64,000 nt of DNA from Devosia beringensis (GCF_014926585.1 NZ_CP045422.1:1900501-1964500); one strand, 5' to 3'; shown: positions 18,166-27,617, counted from the first letter of the stretch. Numbers and translations: made by a program. The notes: generated by a model not told the origin, from the letters alone.

Positions 18166-20490
18166 TCAGGCGGCCAGCAAGCTGCGCATCCGGGCGGTGG
18201 AATATTCCGCCAGCACGGTGGCCAGACGCTCCTGTGGTGCCGGCCGGCCGAGCAGATAGCCCTGCACATGGCTGCAGCCGGCGGTGGAGAGGAACTGCAG
18301 CTGTTGCTGGGTTTCCACCCCTTCGGCAACCACGGCAATGCCCAGGATCTGGCCGATATTGCAGACGGCGCGGATCACCGCGACCGCACTGGCGCTGCCG
18401 GGCAGGTCCTGCACGAAGGAGCCGTCGATCTTGATCTTGGTGAAGGGGAAGGTGCGCAGGTGGCTCAGCGAGGAATAGCCGGTGCCGAAGTCATCCAGCG
18501 AGACGCCGACGCCAAGCCGGCCCAGTTCGGCAAGCATGTCGCGGGTGCTGGAGGAATCGTCGAGCAGGGCGGTTTCGGTGATCTCGAATTCGAGGCGTGC
18601 CGGCTTTATCCCGTGGGCCTGCAGCGTGTGCGCGAGGAAGTCGGGAAAGCTCTTGTCCTGGAACTGCACGGCGGAAAAATTGACCGCACAGACCATCTCG
18701 CCATCGAGCGTCTTGAGGACCCGGCAGGCCTCCTCGACCACCCAGCGACCGATGCCGATGATCTGGCCGGTATCTTCGGCCACCGGGATGAATTCGGCGG
18801 GCGACACCAGGCCGCGTGACGGATGCTGCCAGCGGATGAGGGCTTCGAGGGCGGTAATCCTGCCCGAGGCGACTTCCACAATGGGCTGGAAGGCCAGGCT
18901 GAACTGGTCATTGGCCATGGCCACGCGGATATCGAGCTCGAGCTGCCGGCGCAGCTGTACCTGCACGTCGAGCGCATGCTCGAAAACCACGATGGTCTGG
19001 CGGCCATTGGCCTTGGCCTTGTAGAGCGCCATGTCGGCCCGTTTGAGCAGCACATCGTCGGTATCGGCATGGTCTGGTGACAGGGCAATGCCGATACTGG
19101 CGCCGATGGTGATATTGTGTCCGCTGATGTCGAAGGGTTCGCCCAGGCCGGCCAGAATGGCGTCGGCCAAAGCCTGGTAATCGGCGGCCTGGCCGTGCAG
19201 CGGCTGGATGACGACAAATTCGTCGCCGCCCAGTCGGGCGACGTGACCACGACCGGCAACGGTGGCGACGATGCGCCGGGCGACGTCGACCAGCAGATGG
19301 TCACCCACGGGATGGCCCAGCGTGTCGTTGACGGCCTTGAAATTGTCCAGGTCGATCAGATGCAGCGCCAGCGGCGGCGCGTGGTCGGCCCTGCTGAGCG
19401 ACTTCTTGAGCCGCTCGTTGAAGGAAGCCCGGTTCATCAGCCCGGTCAGCTCGTCGTTCCAGGCCAGTTGCCTTATGCGATCATGTGCCTCGGTCTGCTC
19501 GGTGACGTCTTCGAGCACCAGCACGACATTGCCGTTCCGCATGGTCTGGTGGGAAACCGCGACGGCGGCGCCATCGGACAGACGGGCAAAGCTCTTGCGC
19601 GCGCCCGTCGATTGCACGCTGTCCCGGATGGCCTCGATCAGCTGGACATTGCGCGCCGGGGTGCCTTGCCGGCGAGCGCTCTGCAGCAGGTCCTGCAGCT
19701 GCATGCCCTTGGCAATGCCCCGGCCATCGTGCTGCAGCAGGTCGAGGAACTTCTGGTTCCAGACCAGCAGGTTGCTGTCGCTGTCGAACATGCACAGGCC
19801 ATGCGACATGTTGTTGAGGGCATCATCGAACAGGGCCGCCTGCTGCTGGGAGGCCTGGGCGAGTTCGGCATTGAGCCGTTGCGTCTCCAGCGCGCCCACA
19901 ATGGTCTGGCGGACCGAAAGCGTGATGTCGGTCATGCCGAACATGAACAGCAGCAGGGTCGCGCCGACAATCTGGTAGAAAGCGATGGGGTTCAGCATCA
20001 GCCCCAGGCACATCGGGGCGGCGGCCAGATAGAGCTGGCTCAGCGCGATCCAGGGGCGGCCGGCATTGCGGCCGGTAATGCTGGCGGCATAGGCGGCGGT
20101 GGTCGTGGTGAGCATGAGATGGAGCGGCTCATTGTCGACCCGCAGCAGCGCCAGGAAGGTCACGAGGCCCAGCGAGAGCGCGAACAGGCCGGCGCCGGTG
20201 GCATAGACCAGCTCCCAGGTGGCGACCGAAGCGGGGGTAACCTGCTTGCCGCGGATATAGGCGAGGCCGATGGCGATGCGTGCGATGGCGATGGCCACGA
20301 TGATGTCGGCGGTAATGCGCACCAGGATGTCATCGACGAGGATGGTAACGGTGACGGCGATCCATAGGCCAGCCAGTGCACCCGCAATGAGCGAGGCAAA
20401 CGGATAGAACAGTCCGTTGACGAGCTGCAGTCGAATATCCAGCGACAGGGCTCGTTCAGAACGCAACATCGAGAGGAAGCGTTTGAACAT
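18166..20490 (-). CDS. Membrane PAS-GGDEF-EAL cyclic di-GMP protein
   Basis: A 774-residue bifunctional-type signalling protein. The N-terminal third (about 20-200) has six or seven hydrophobic helices forming a membrane sensor; a PAS-like domain follows (about 215-320, NMSHGLCMFDSDSNLLVWNQ). The GGDEF domain carries an intact GGDEF at about 420, with no RxxD I-site just before it. The EAL domain starts at about 540, with EALIRWQHP, the metal-binding DDFGTGYSSL and KIDGSFV, so both active sites look intact. Net activity (synthesis or breakdown of c-di-GMP) cannot be predicted. It lies tail to tail with the DSF synthase gene, and PAS-GGDEF-EAL proteins are DSF receptors (RpfR) in Burkholderia; this one differs by its membrane domain. 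Confidence 0.9.
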   Translation of the reverse strand: MFKRFLSMLRSERALSLDIRLQLVNGLFYPFASLIAGALAGLWIAVTVTILVDDILVRITADIIVAIAIARIAIGLAYIRGKQVTPASVATWELVYATGAGLFALSLGLVTFLALLRVDNEPLHLMLTTTTAAYAASITGRNAGRPWIALSQLYLAAAPMCLGLMLNPIAFYQIVGATLLLFMFGMTDITLSVRQTIVGALETQRLNAELAQASQQQAALFDDALNNMSHGLCMFDSDSNLLVWNQKFLDLLQHDGRGIAKGMQLQDLLQSARRQGTPARNVQLIEAIRDSVQSTGARKSFARLSDGAAVAVSHQTMRNGNVVLVLEDVTEQTEAHDRIRQLAWNDELTGLMNRASFNERLKKSLSRADHAPPLALHLIDLDNFKAVNDTLGHPVGDHLLVDVARRIVATVAGRGHVARLGGDEFVVIQPLHGQAADYQALADAILAGLGEPFDISGHNITIGASIGIALSPDHADTDDVLLKRADMALYKAKANGRQTIVVFEHALDVQVQLRRQLELDIRVAMANDQFSLAFQPIVEVASGRITALEALIRWQHPSRGLVSPAEFIPVAEDTGQIIGIGRWVVEEACRVLKTLDGEMVCAVNFSAVQFQDKSFPDFLAHTLQAHGIKPARLEFEITETALLDDSSSTRDMLAELGRLGVGVSLDDFGTGYSSLSHLRTFPFTKIKIDGSFVQDLPGSASAVAVIRAVCNIGQILGIAVVAEGVETQQQLQFLSTAGCSHVQGYLLGRPAPQERLATVLAEYSTARMRSLLAA

Positions 20491-20631
20491 CGCGTAATAC
20501 CTCCGCGCGCATCATGCCCAGAAGATGTGAATATTTGTTTGCTTGGGGAGGGGACTAGCCGGGGGCTGCCGGCGCCTTGGAAGGGTCGCTTTGCGCGCCT
20601 ATAGGTGAGAGGCAATGGAAAGGACGCGAAA

Positions 20632-20922
20632 ATGGTCGACAGACTGAACGACGCCGAGCGCGAAGCGGCTCTGCAGGGGCTCAAGGGCTGGGTCTATGAT
20701 GCGGCGGCCGATGCCATCAGCCATGTGTTCAAGTTCAAGGATTTCTCCGAGGCCTTCGGCTTCATGAGCCGGGTGGCGCTGGAAGCCGAGAAGGCAGGGC
20801 ATCATCCGGACTGGTCCAACAGCTACAATGTGGTGACGATCCGGCTCTCGACCCATGATGCGGGTGGGCTGAGCGCCAAGGATATCGCGCTGGCCAAGGC
20901 GATCGACCAGATCGTGGCCTAG
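20632..20922 (+). CDS. phhB: 4a-hydroxytetrahydrobiopterin dehydratase (pterin-4a-carbinolamine dehydratase)
   Basis: Dehydrates 4a-hydroxy-tetrahydropterin, recycling the cofactor of aromatic amino acid hydroxylases. The 96-residue protein has the family signature [16 protein letters not shown], then [28 protein letters not shown], including the conserved His-His and downstream His of the active site. The ATG at 20632 is preferred over an upstream in-frame start at 20605. No phenylalanine hydroxylase gene is nearby. Confidence 0.92.
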   Translation: MVDRLNDAEREAALQGLKGWVYDAAADAISHVFKFKDFSEAFGFMSRVALEAEKAGHHPDWSNSYNVVTIRLSTHDAGGLSAKDIALAKAIDQIVA

Positions 20923-20924
20923 CG

Positions 20925-21023
20925 CGTTTTCAGCAAAAGTGACCCACTTTTGCGGTTCGAAAACGTGACAAACCAAAGAGCTGGAGCCATTGAGCCGTTT
21001 CAGCGAAACGGTGAAATGCTCTA
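20925..21023. repeat. Two-hairpin palindromic intergenic repeat
   Basis: The gap holds two adjacent hairpins. The first is CGTTTTC (20925-20931) and GAAAACG (20959-20965) enclosing a perfect 9-bp stem GCAAAAGTG/CACTTTTGC (20933-20941, 20945-20953). The second is an imperfect stem with perfect CCGTTTC/GAAACGG (20995-21001, 21005-21011) and outer GAGC/GCTC pairs. The layout and wording resemble palindromic intergenic repeats I know from Hyphomicrobiales genomes. It starts right after the phhB stop and may end transcription of both convergent genes. Confidence 0.7.
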
Positions 21024-21037
21024 GCGCCGGCCCGGGC

Positions 21038-24000
21038 TCAATGGAAATTGCGCCCCCCGGGCAGGGCGGCATAGGCGGTGCGGCGGGCCTTTTCGATCTC
21101 GATCATGGCGTTGCGGTCGCGGCTGGGATAGGGACCGGACTTGCCCTCGTCGCCCCGCGCCAGGATCCGGTCGCCGATATCGACGCCATGCGCCAGATCG
21201 AGCAGATGGCTGGTCATGTCGGTCAATTGCTCGGCAATGATATGAATCACGAGGCCCTCGCGCTGCAGCTTGCCGCGTACGGCCAGCATACGTGAGCCCA
21301 GCACGGTCTTGCGGTTCTTTTCAAAAACCTGCGGCCAGATCACGACATTGGCCACCCCGGCCTCATCCTCGAGCGTGGCAAAGATGATCCCCTTGGCTGT
21401 CCCCGGTCGCTGGCGCACCAGCACCAGGCCGGCCACTTCCACCTGGCTGCCGGGCCTGGCGTCGCGCAACTGATCCGACCGCAGGATGCGTCTGGCTTCC
21501 AGGACCGGGCGGATGAACTGCAGCGGGTGACCTTTGAGCGAAAAGGACAGGGTCGAATAGTCGTGGATCACTTCCTCGCCCATCAGCATCTTGGGCAGGT
21601 TGGCTTCGACATCGGCGTCGGTCTCCACCCGTCCGGCCGCCTCGAACAGAGGCAGGGTGTCCGCGCCATGCGTGCCGATCAGGCCCTTGACTACCCATAG
21701 CGCTTCGCGGCGATTAAGGCCGAGATCGGCAAAGGCATCGGCATGCGCCAGCTTTTCCAGCGCGGCTATCGGCAATTGCGTGCGCAGCCAGAGGTCGCGG
21801 ATGGAATCGTAGCCGGCGCCGCGCCTGTCCACGATCTGCTGCTGGGCGTGCTTGCTCAAGCCGATGACGGCACTGAAACCGAGCAGGATCGACCGGCTGC
21901 TCCAGATATCGTGGCGCATGTCCTCGTGTTGCGACCAGACATGATCGCCGGCACTGCGTTCCTGCTCGGGCTTGACCAGAACATGCTCGACCTGGGAGCT
22001 GTTGATCTGCACTTCCTGCACATCGACACCATGCTCTATCGCGTCGCGGATGATCTGGCTGGGCGCGTAAAAGCCCATGGGCTGCGAATTGAGCAGGGCG
22101 GTGGCAAAGACATCGGGATAATGGCATTTGAGCCAGCAGGAGGCATAGACCAGAAGCGCAAAGCTGGCCGCATGGCTTTCGGGAAAGCCGTATTCGGCAA
22201 AGCCCTGGATCTGGGCGAAGCAGTTCCTGGCGAATTCGGGCGGATAGCCATTGGCCTGCATGCCCGTCATGAACTCGTCGCCGAACTGGGCGATCTTGCC
22301 CGTCCGCCGCCATGCCGCCATGGCCCGGCGCAGGCTGTCGGCCTTGCCGGGTGAAAACCCGGCGCCTTCGATGGCGATCTGCATCGCCTGCTCCTGAAAC
22401 AGCGGCACGCCCATCGTGCGTTCGAGAACCGCCTTGAGCTTGTCGCCGTAATAGACCGGCTCTTCCAGCCCCTGGCGGCGGCGCAGATAGGGATGGACCA
22501 TATTGCCCTGGATCGGGCCGGGCCGGACGATGGCGACCTCGATGATCAGGTCGTAGAACTTTGCCGGCTTCAGGCGCGGCAGCATGCTCATCTGCGCCCG
22601 GCTTTCGATCTGGAACACGCCCAGCGTATCGGCCCGCTGGATCATGGCATAGACGCGCGCCTTCTTGCCCTGGTCGGGATCGGCCTCTTCGCTCAGCAGG
22701 TCGACCAGCTTGAGCTGTTGCCCATAATGCTCATCCATCAGCTCGAACGCCCGGCGCAGGCAGCTCAGCATGCCCAGGGCCAATATATCGACCTTGAGGA
22801 TGGCCAAGGCATCGATGTCGTCCTTGTTCCATTCGATGATCTGCCGGCTCTCCATGGCCGTCTTGCCGATCGGCACCAGGCTTTCGAGCGAATCGCGGGT
22901 GATGACGAAGCCGCCGACATGCTGGCTGAGATGGCGGGGAAAGCCGCGCAGCACCTTGACCACCTCGAACATCTGGGCAAGCACCGGATCATCCGGGCTG
23001 AGCCCGATCGTCCCCAGGTCACCCAGATCGAGTTTCTGCCCCCAGCCCCAATGCAGCTGGTTCAGCGCGGCAACCGTGTCGTCGGACACACCGAACACTT
23101 TTGCGGTTTCGCGAATGGCGCTCTTGGAGCGGTAGGAGATGACATTGGCGGTCAGGCCGGTGCGCTTGCCGCCATACTTTTTATAGACATATTGCATCAC
23201 CTCTTCACGCCGCTCATGCTCGAAATCGACGTCGATATCGGGCGGTTCGTCGCGCTCGGTCGAGATGAAGCGACCAAAGACCAGCGTGCCGGTCTCGGGA
23301 TTGACCTCGGTGATCTCGAGGCAAAAGCAGACCGTGGAATTGGCCGCCGAGCCGCGCCCCTGGCAGAGGATATTGAGCGTATAGCGGGCATGCTGGACAA
23401 TATCGTGCACGGTCAGGAAATAGGCCGCATAGCCTTTGAAGCCGATCAGGCACAGCTCGGTCCAGATCGTCTTCTTGATGCTGTCGGGCACGCCCTGGGG
23501 GAAGCGCTTCGCCGCACCCTGCCAGGTCAGCCGTTCCAGCGTCTGCTGCGCCGTCTCGCCATTGCCGATGGTTTCTTCGGGATAGTTGTATTTCAGCTGG
23601 TCGAGCGCGAAGTCGATGCGGGCGATGAAAAGCTGCGTTTGCGTGATGGCATGGGGATGCTCGCGGAACAGCCGGGCCATTTCAGAGGCCGGCTTGAGAT
23701 GCCGCTCGGCATTGGCGGCAAGCCGGAAGCCGGCGCTTTCCAGCGTCAGGTGCTCGCGGATGCAGGTCACCACATCCTGGACGATGCGCCGGTCCGGCTC
23801 GTGGTAGCGCACGTCATTGCTGGCCAGCATGGTGGCGCGATGCCGCCTGGCCAGTTCATCGATCCGGTTGAGCCGGGCGCGATCCTGGCCATCAAAGCGC
23901 GGGGCCCCGGCGACCCAGACAGAGCCGGGCGACCTTGTGGTGAGCGTCTCCAGCGTCCTTTCGGTCAGGCCCCAATCGGTTTCGTCGGGGATGAGAATGA

Positions 24001-24484
24001 AGAGCTGGCCCTGGGCATGGTTTTCCGATGGACCCTGCTCGACCGCCGAGACCGGATCACCCGAACCGAACAGGTCGCTCAGATAGAGGACGGGCTTGCC
24101 CTTCTCCCCCCGCTGATTGCCCCGGGTGAGCAGCTTGCACAGCCGGCCATAGGCCACCCGGTCGGTGGGATAGGCGATGATATCAGGCGTGCCGTCGGCA
24201 AAGCACAGGCGCACGCCGACCAGATAGCGGAAGTCGGAGAAGCGGTCTTCGTCCCGGTCGCGGGCAATGACATAGCCGCGCACCACGCCGGCAAAGCTGT
24301 TGCGATCGGTCACGCCAAAGGCCTTGAGGCCCAGATGCATGGCGGCAGAGACCATTTCTTCGGGCGATGACCCGCTCTGCAGGAAGGAAAAATTGGTGGT
24401 CGATACCAGTTCGGCAAAGTCAGGTACCGGCGGCGACTGCAGCCGCCCGCCCTGCCGGGGCTGCAGATGGATGATGTCGCTCAT
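21038..24484 (-). CDS. dnaE2: Error-prone DNA polymerase DnaE2
   Basis: C-family polymerase alpha subunit of the ImuA-ImuB-DnaE2 mutasome, responsible for damage-induced mutagenesis in many bacteria lacking Pol V. The 1148-residue protein opens with a PHP domain (FAELVSTTNFSFLQSGSSPEE) and has the polymerase palm motifs GRGSAANSTVCFCLEIT and PDIDVDFEHERREEVMQYVY with the catalytic aspartates, then the finger and OB-fold regions. The length fits DnaE2 (about 1,050-1,150) and the neighbours settle it against DnaE1. It overlaps imuB by 4 bases. Confidence 0.96.
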   Translation of the reverse strand: MSDIIHLQPRQGGRLQSPPVPDFAELVSTTNFSFLQSGSSPEEMVSAAMHLGLKAFGVTDRNSFAGVVRGYVIARDRDEDRFSDFRYLVGVRLCFADGTPDIIAYPTDRVAYGRLCKLLTRGNQRGEKGKPVLYLSDLFGSGDPVSAVEQGPSENHAQGQLFILIPDETDWGLTERTLETLTTRSPGSVWVAGAPRFDGQDRARLNRIDELARRHRATMLASNDVRYHEPDRRIVQDVVTCIREHLTLESAGFRLAANAERHLKPASEMARLFREHPHAITQTQLFIARIDFALDQLKYNYPEETIGNGETAQQTLERLTWQGAAKRFPQGVPDSIKKTIWTELCLIGFKGYAAYFLTVHDIVQHARYTLNILCQGRGSAANSTVCFCLEITEVNPETGTLVFGRFISTERDEPPDIDVDFEHERREEVMQYVYKKYGGKRTGLTANVISYRSKSAIRETAKVFGVSDDTVAALNQLHWGWGQKLDLGDLGTIGLSPDDPVLAQMFEVVKVLRGFPRHLSQHVGGFVITRDSLESLVPIGKTAMESRQIIEWNKDDIDALAILKVDILALGMLSCLRRAFELMDEHYGQQLKLVDLLSEEADPDQGKKARVYAMIQRADTLGVFQIESRAQMSMLPRLKPAKFYDLIIEVAIVRPGPIQGNMVHPYLRRRQGLEEPVYYGDKLKAVLERTMGVPLFQEQAMQIAIEGAGFSPGKADSLRRAMAAWRRTGKIAQFGDEFMTGMQANGYPPEFARNCFAQIQGFAEYGFPESHAASFALLVYASCWLKCHYPDVFATALLNSQPMGFYAPSQIIRDAIEHGVDVQEVQINSSQVEHVLVKPEQERSAGDHVWSQHEDMRHDIWSSRSILLGFSAVIGLSKHAQQQIVDRRGAGYDSIRDLWLRTQLPIAALEKLAHADAFADLGLNRREALWVVKGLIGTHGADTLPLFEAAGRVETDADVEANLPKMLMGEEVIHDYSTLSFSLKGHPLQFIRPVLEARRILRSDQLRDARPGSQVEVAGLVLVRQRPGTAKGIIFATLEDEAGVANVVIWPQVFEKNRKTVLGSRMLAVRGKLQREGLVIHIIAEQLTDMTSHLLDLAHGVDIGDRILARGDEGKSGPYPSRDRNAMIEIEKARRTAYAALPGGRNFH

Positions 24485-26148
24485 GCGAAAAATCCGTGCA
24501 GATACCAGTTGCCGTCACCATAGGCGCCCTGCCGATAAATCCAGAACCGTCGGCCCTGGGCATCCTCGGCTACATAATAGTCCCGGCTTCCGGCGTCGGG
24601 ATCGTGCAGCGCCAGGTCGGGCAGATAGGGTGGCTGTTCCGGCTTTTCGCCCGGCTCGGGCGGTTTTGGCACAAAGGGCGGCACCAGTTGCAGGCGCTGC
24701 CCGGTGCGCCACCATTCGGCCCCCAGCCGTTCGGGACCTTCCGCCTTGATCAGCCGGTAACTCGCCCGCCGCCAGATCATCGACGCCGGCAGGCCATCGG
24801 GCACTTCGGCATTGATGGCCACCAGTTCGGGCACCGGCAGCAGGCGCAGCGGACGGTCCAGCCCTATGGAGGGCTCTGCCGAAGCCTGCGGGACATAAGC
24901 CATCGCCGGCACCAGCCGCGCTGCCCGTTCGGGAATATGGGTGGCGACGAATTGCGTGCGCAGCACGGCCAGAGGCCCCAAGCGGCTGCTCATCCGGTCC
25001 TGCAGTTGATCGAGGTCCTCGCTGCCGTCGCGGGTGGCAAAGGCCCCCAGCTGAACCGCATCGAGTTCCCCCACCGAACTCACCGCCAACCGGATCATGT
25101 CGATGCCGAAGCCGGCATCATATTCGCCTTCAAGCCGCTCGGAGCGGTTGGAAAAGAGCTTGCTGATATGATCGGGATCGCGCGTCAGCCGGGCCGCGTT
25201 GATCGACAGCGTGATGATCTTGTGATCGACGCGATAGAGGAAAAGATGAAAGGCCTGTCCGCCAAGGCCTTCGGCTTCCAGCCTGATGGCGAGCTGGATG
25301 GCCAGGTCATGGGTGGTCATCAGCACGTCGTCCATCAGCCCGATCGGATCGGTGAAGCGCCGTTCGGCATAGCGCTCGGCGACCGGAATGCGCGGCACCA
25401 TGCGCTCTTGCAGCAAGCCATAGGCCTGGTCGAGCCGCTGCAACAGCGACAGCCCGAAGCGGGCCTGCAACGGCTTGCGCTCGCGCGGCCGCAGCTGGCC
25501 GATGGTCTTGAGACCCATCTGGCTCAGCCCGGCGATCTGCGCCGGGCTCAGGCGCAAGGCATTGACCGGCAGCGCATCGAGCACGGCTTCCAGGTCGGGG
25601 TTTTCGACCACCTGGCTGCGGGCAAAATGGCTGACCGCCCAGGCAGCGCCAATGGTGGGAGCAATGGCGCCGGCGACCGTATAGCCAAGCGCGCGCAGGC
25701 GGGTGAGCAGCAGGCGCAGCATGGGGCCTTCGCCCCCAAACAGGTGGGCGACCCCGGTAATGTCGAGCACCAGGTCGCCAAAACGGGTGACATCGTCCAT
25801 CACCGCGACCAGCGGGCTGGCATTGGAATGCCAGTCGGCAAAATCGGCAAAGACCGCCTCCAGCACAGGCCGGTCGATCTCACGGACCGTCAGCGTCGGC
25901 ACCATGGCGCGCGCATCGGCCAGGTTTTGCCCCACGCTGAGCCCGGCCCGGCCGGCCTCGGCATCCAGCGCCGCGAGCCGCAGCCCGCCCTTGATGCGCT
26001 CATAGAGCGCCAGCGGACCCTTGAGCCCCGGCTCACGCCGTTTCAGCCAATCGGTCGGCCAGGTGGGCAGGAACAGCGCCAGGAAACGGCGGCCCGGCAG
26101 CAGAGCCGGTTGCGTTGCGGCGTGCAGCATCGAGTGTGGTGAATCCAT
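24481..26148 (-). CDS. imuB: ImuB, Y-family polymerase-like mutasome protein
   Basis: Catalytically inactive Y-family homologue that links DnaE2 to the beta clamp. The 555-residue protein starts (ATG at 26148) MDSPHSMLHAATQ, then RFLALFLPTWPTDWLKRR, a family hallmark, and contains the palm/fingers region with FGDLVLDITGVAHLFGGE and LRALGYTVAGAIAPT. The acidic catalytic residues of active Pol IV are not evident. It overlaps imuA by about 116 bases in another frame and dnaE2 by 4. A longer reading to 26247 is possible but unconserved. Confidence 0.93.
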   Translation of the reverse strand: MDSPHSMLHAATQPALLPGRRFLALFLPTWPTDWLKRREPGLKGPLALYERIKGGLRLAALDAEAGRAGLSVGQNLADARAMVPTLTVREIDRPVLEAVFADFADWHSNASPLVAVMDDVTRFGDLVLDITGVAHLFGGEGPMLRLLLTRLRALGYTVAGAIAPTIGAAWAVSHFARSQVVENPDLEAVLDALPVNALRLSPAQIAGLSQMGLKTIGQLRPRERKPLQARFGLSLLQRLDQAYGLLQERMVPRIPVAERYAERRFTDPIGLMDDVLMTTHDLAIQLAIRLEAEGLGGQAFHLFLYRVDHKIITLSINAARLTRDPDHISKLFSNRSERLEGEYDAGFGIDMIRLAVSSVGELDAVQLGAFATRDGSEDLDQLQDRMSSRLGPLAVLRTQFVATHIPERAARLVPAMAYVPQASAEPSIGLDRPLRLLPVPELVAINAEVPDGLPASMIWRRASYRLIKAEGPERLGAEWWRTGQRLQLVPPFVPKPPEPGEKPEQPPYLPDLALHDPDAGSRDYYVAEDAQGRRFWIYRQGAYGDGNWYLHGFFA

Positions 26149-26839
26149 CTTGCGTCCAACCCAGGAGCCATTCGGTTTGCTGATTGAGGAGAACCCCCTT
26201 TTCCAGCTGTGCCCGCCACTGCGGGGCGCCGGGGGCAAAGGGATCAAAGCGCTTGCGGGCGCTCAGTGCCGGGGTCAGTCGCCAGCGCAGATGCGCCGCG
26301 CTGGCCTCCCGGTCGGTGCCATAACGCAACATGAGAATAGAACTGCCGGCACTGGCGGCCCGCAGGCTGAGCCGACGGCTGGCGGTGAAATCGAGGATCT
26401 TGTTGTGCCCGGCGATATCGGCCAGCACGGCCGCCACCGCCTTGCAGGCCAGCGCCTCTTCGGCCGCCCACAGCAGCTCGACCATGGTGGCGGCCCGCAC
26501 CAGCACCAGCGCATCGGGGTCAAAGCCGAAGCTGAGCAGGCCCGGCCCATAGGGCAGGCCCATTTCCTGGCTGTCCTTGACCAGCTGCAGATAGATGACG
26601 GCCGGGCGCTGGCGGGTCAGCAGGCCCCTGGCCTGGGCCAGGGCAAAGCCCAGCACGGCCCCGGCATGGCGGCGCTCATCGGTGAACACTTCCTGCAGCA
26701 AGCCGCCCGCCGGCAGCGGAAAACCGGCTGCAGGATCGCGGGTCACTACCCGCGCTTCGGCCAAAGCCGGCTTGCGCTCGATATCGGCAATAGCGTCCCG
26801 CAGCGCGGCAAGGCGCTGTTGGTGGTCTGGCGAGCCCAT
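26033..26839 (-). CDS. imuA: ImuA, RecA-like mutasome protein
   Basis: First gene of the damage-inducible mutasome operon; ImuA proteins resemble RecA/SulA and are needed for DnaE2-dependent mutagenesis. The 268-residue protein begins MGSPDHQQRLAALRDAIADIE and includes GFPLPAGGLLQEVFTDERRHAGAVLGF and FGFDPDALVLVRAATMVELLWAAEEAL, both typical for alphaproteobacterial ImuA. The ATG at 26839 is chosen; it lies 18 bases downstream of a LexA box. Upstream in-frame ATGs would put the box inside the gene. Confidence 0.92.
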   Translation of the reverse strand: MGSPDHQQRLAALRDAIADIERKPALAEARVVTRDPAAGFPLPAGGLLQEVFTDERRHAGAVLGFALAQARGLLTRQRPAVIYLQLVKDSQEMGLPYGPGLLSFGFDPDALVLVRAATMVELLWAAEEALACKAVAAVLADIAGHNKILDFTASRRLSLRAASAGSSILMLRYGTDREASAAHLRWRLTPALSARKRFDPFAPGAPQWRAQLEKGVLLNQQTEWLLGWTQDGFTTLDAARRNATGSAAGPPFPGAVPAHLADRLAETA

Positions 26840-26857
26840 TGGCGCAGCCTTATGAGT

Positions 26858-26872
26858 GAACAAAACAGGAAC
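26858..26872 (-). promoter_or_regulatory. LexA (SOS) box upstream of imuA
   Basis: On the minus strand the sequence is GTTC-CTGTTTT-GTTC, an exact match to the alphaproteobacterial LexA consensus GTTC-N7-GTTC. It lies 19 bases upstream of the imuA start, where operators of imuA-imuB-dnaE2 operons are expected. Confidence 0.85.
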
Positions 26873-27074
26873 ACTTAGACTCCGAATCCGGCGAGAGTCG
26901 AGTCCTTTTTCGGGGTCCCTGGTGTGGCCATTGCGCATCAAACCCGGTCAAGAGCGCGTGAGCCAGGCAACTGACCATTGAGCAAATGGCTTTGATGACT
27001 AAGTCTGGCTTGCCTGCCCTCCCGGCGCCGCCTGCCAGAGCTGTTCCGTCGCACCCCGAAAAGAGGCACCTGCC

Positions 27075-27515
27075 ATGTTCGAGGCCCTTACCCGCCTGTT
27101 CTCCAGACCCGAAGAAGCCATCGACAGCAACGATCCCCAGCTGGCCGTGGCGGCGCTGCTGGTGCATCTGGCCGCGGTCGACGGACAGATGACCGAGGCC
27201 GAGCGGCAGGTGATCAAGAATGCGCTGATGGATCAGTACGCGCTGGACGAGCCCAGCGTCGGCCGGCTGATCAAGGAGGCGGCGCTGCGCGATGCCGAGG
27301 CGGTGGACCTTTACCGGTTCACCTCAAGCCTGGCCTCGCTGGAACTGGCCGAGCGCCTCGAGATCATCCGCATGATGTGGACGGTGGTGTTTGCCGACCA
27401 GAGCAATCACGAGATGGAAGACAATATGGTCTGGCGCGTCGCCGAACTGATCGGCGTCTCCAGCCGCGACCGCACCATCCTGCGCCGGCAGATCGGCAAG
27501 GCCGAAGAGGCTTGA
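27075..27515 (+). CDS. TerB-like (tellurite resistance domain) family protein
   Basis: A 146-residue all-helical protein of the TerB/DjlA-N type. The pattern LAVAALLVHLAAVDGQMTEAE with a D-G acidic helix turn, and the later MMWTVVFADQSNHEMEDNMVWRVAEL, repeats the same acidic motif, as in TerB domains that bind metals. Despite the family name, there is no evidence for tellurite resistance in a lone gene like this. The ATG at 27075 follows AAGAGGCACC. It is divergent from imuA. Confidence 0.78.
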   Translation: MFEALTRLFSRPEEAIDSNDPQLAVAALLVHLAAVDGQMTEAERQVIKNALMDQYALDEPSVGRLIKEAALRDAEAVDLYRFTSSLASLELAERLEIIRMMWTVVFADQSNHEMEDNMVWRVAELIGVSSRDRTILRRQIGKAEEA

Positions 27516-27530
27516 TCGTATCCGGCAGGG

Positions 27531-27555
27531 CAAATCGCGCCAGTGGCGCGATTTG
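27531..27555. terminator. Perfect hairpin after the TerB-like gene
   Basis: An 11-bp perfect stem CAAATCGCGCC/GGCGCGATTTG with a 3-base loop (27531-27541, 27545-27555), 16 bases after the stop. No T run follows, so termination would be weak or need other factors. Confidence 0.5.
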
Positions 27556-27617
27556 AGCGCGCAAGACCAGGAGACCTATGGTCGAGTGGCACGAACCCTC
27601 CATAGACGGCCCGTCCC

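Noticed and set aside
27075..27515. Tellurite resistance locus
   Set aside because: Only a lone TerB-like domain is present, with no terACDEZ partners.
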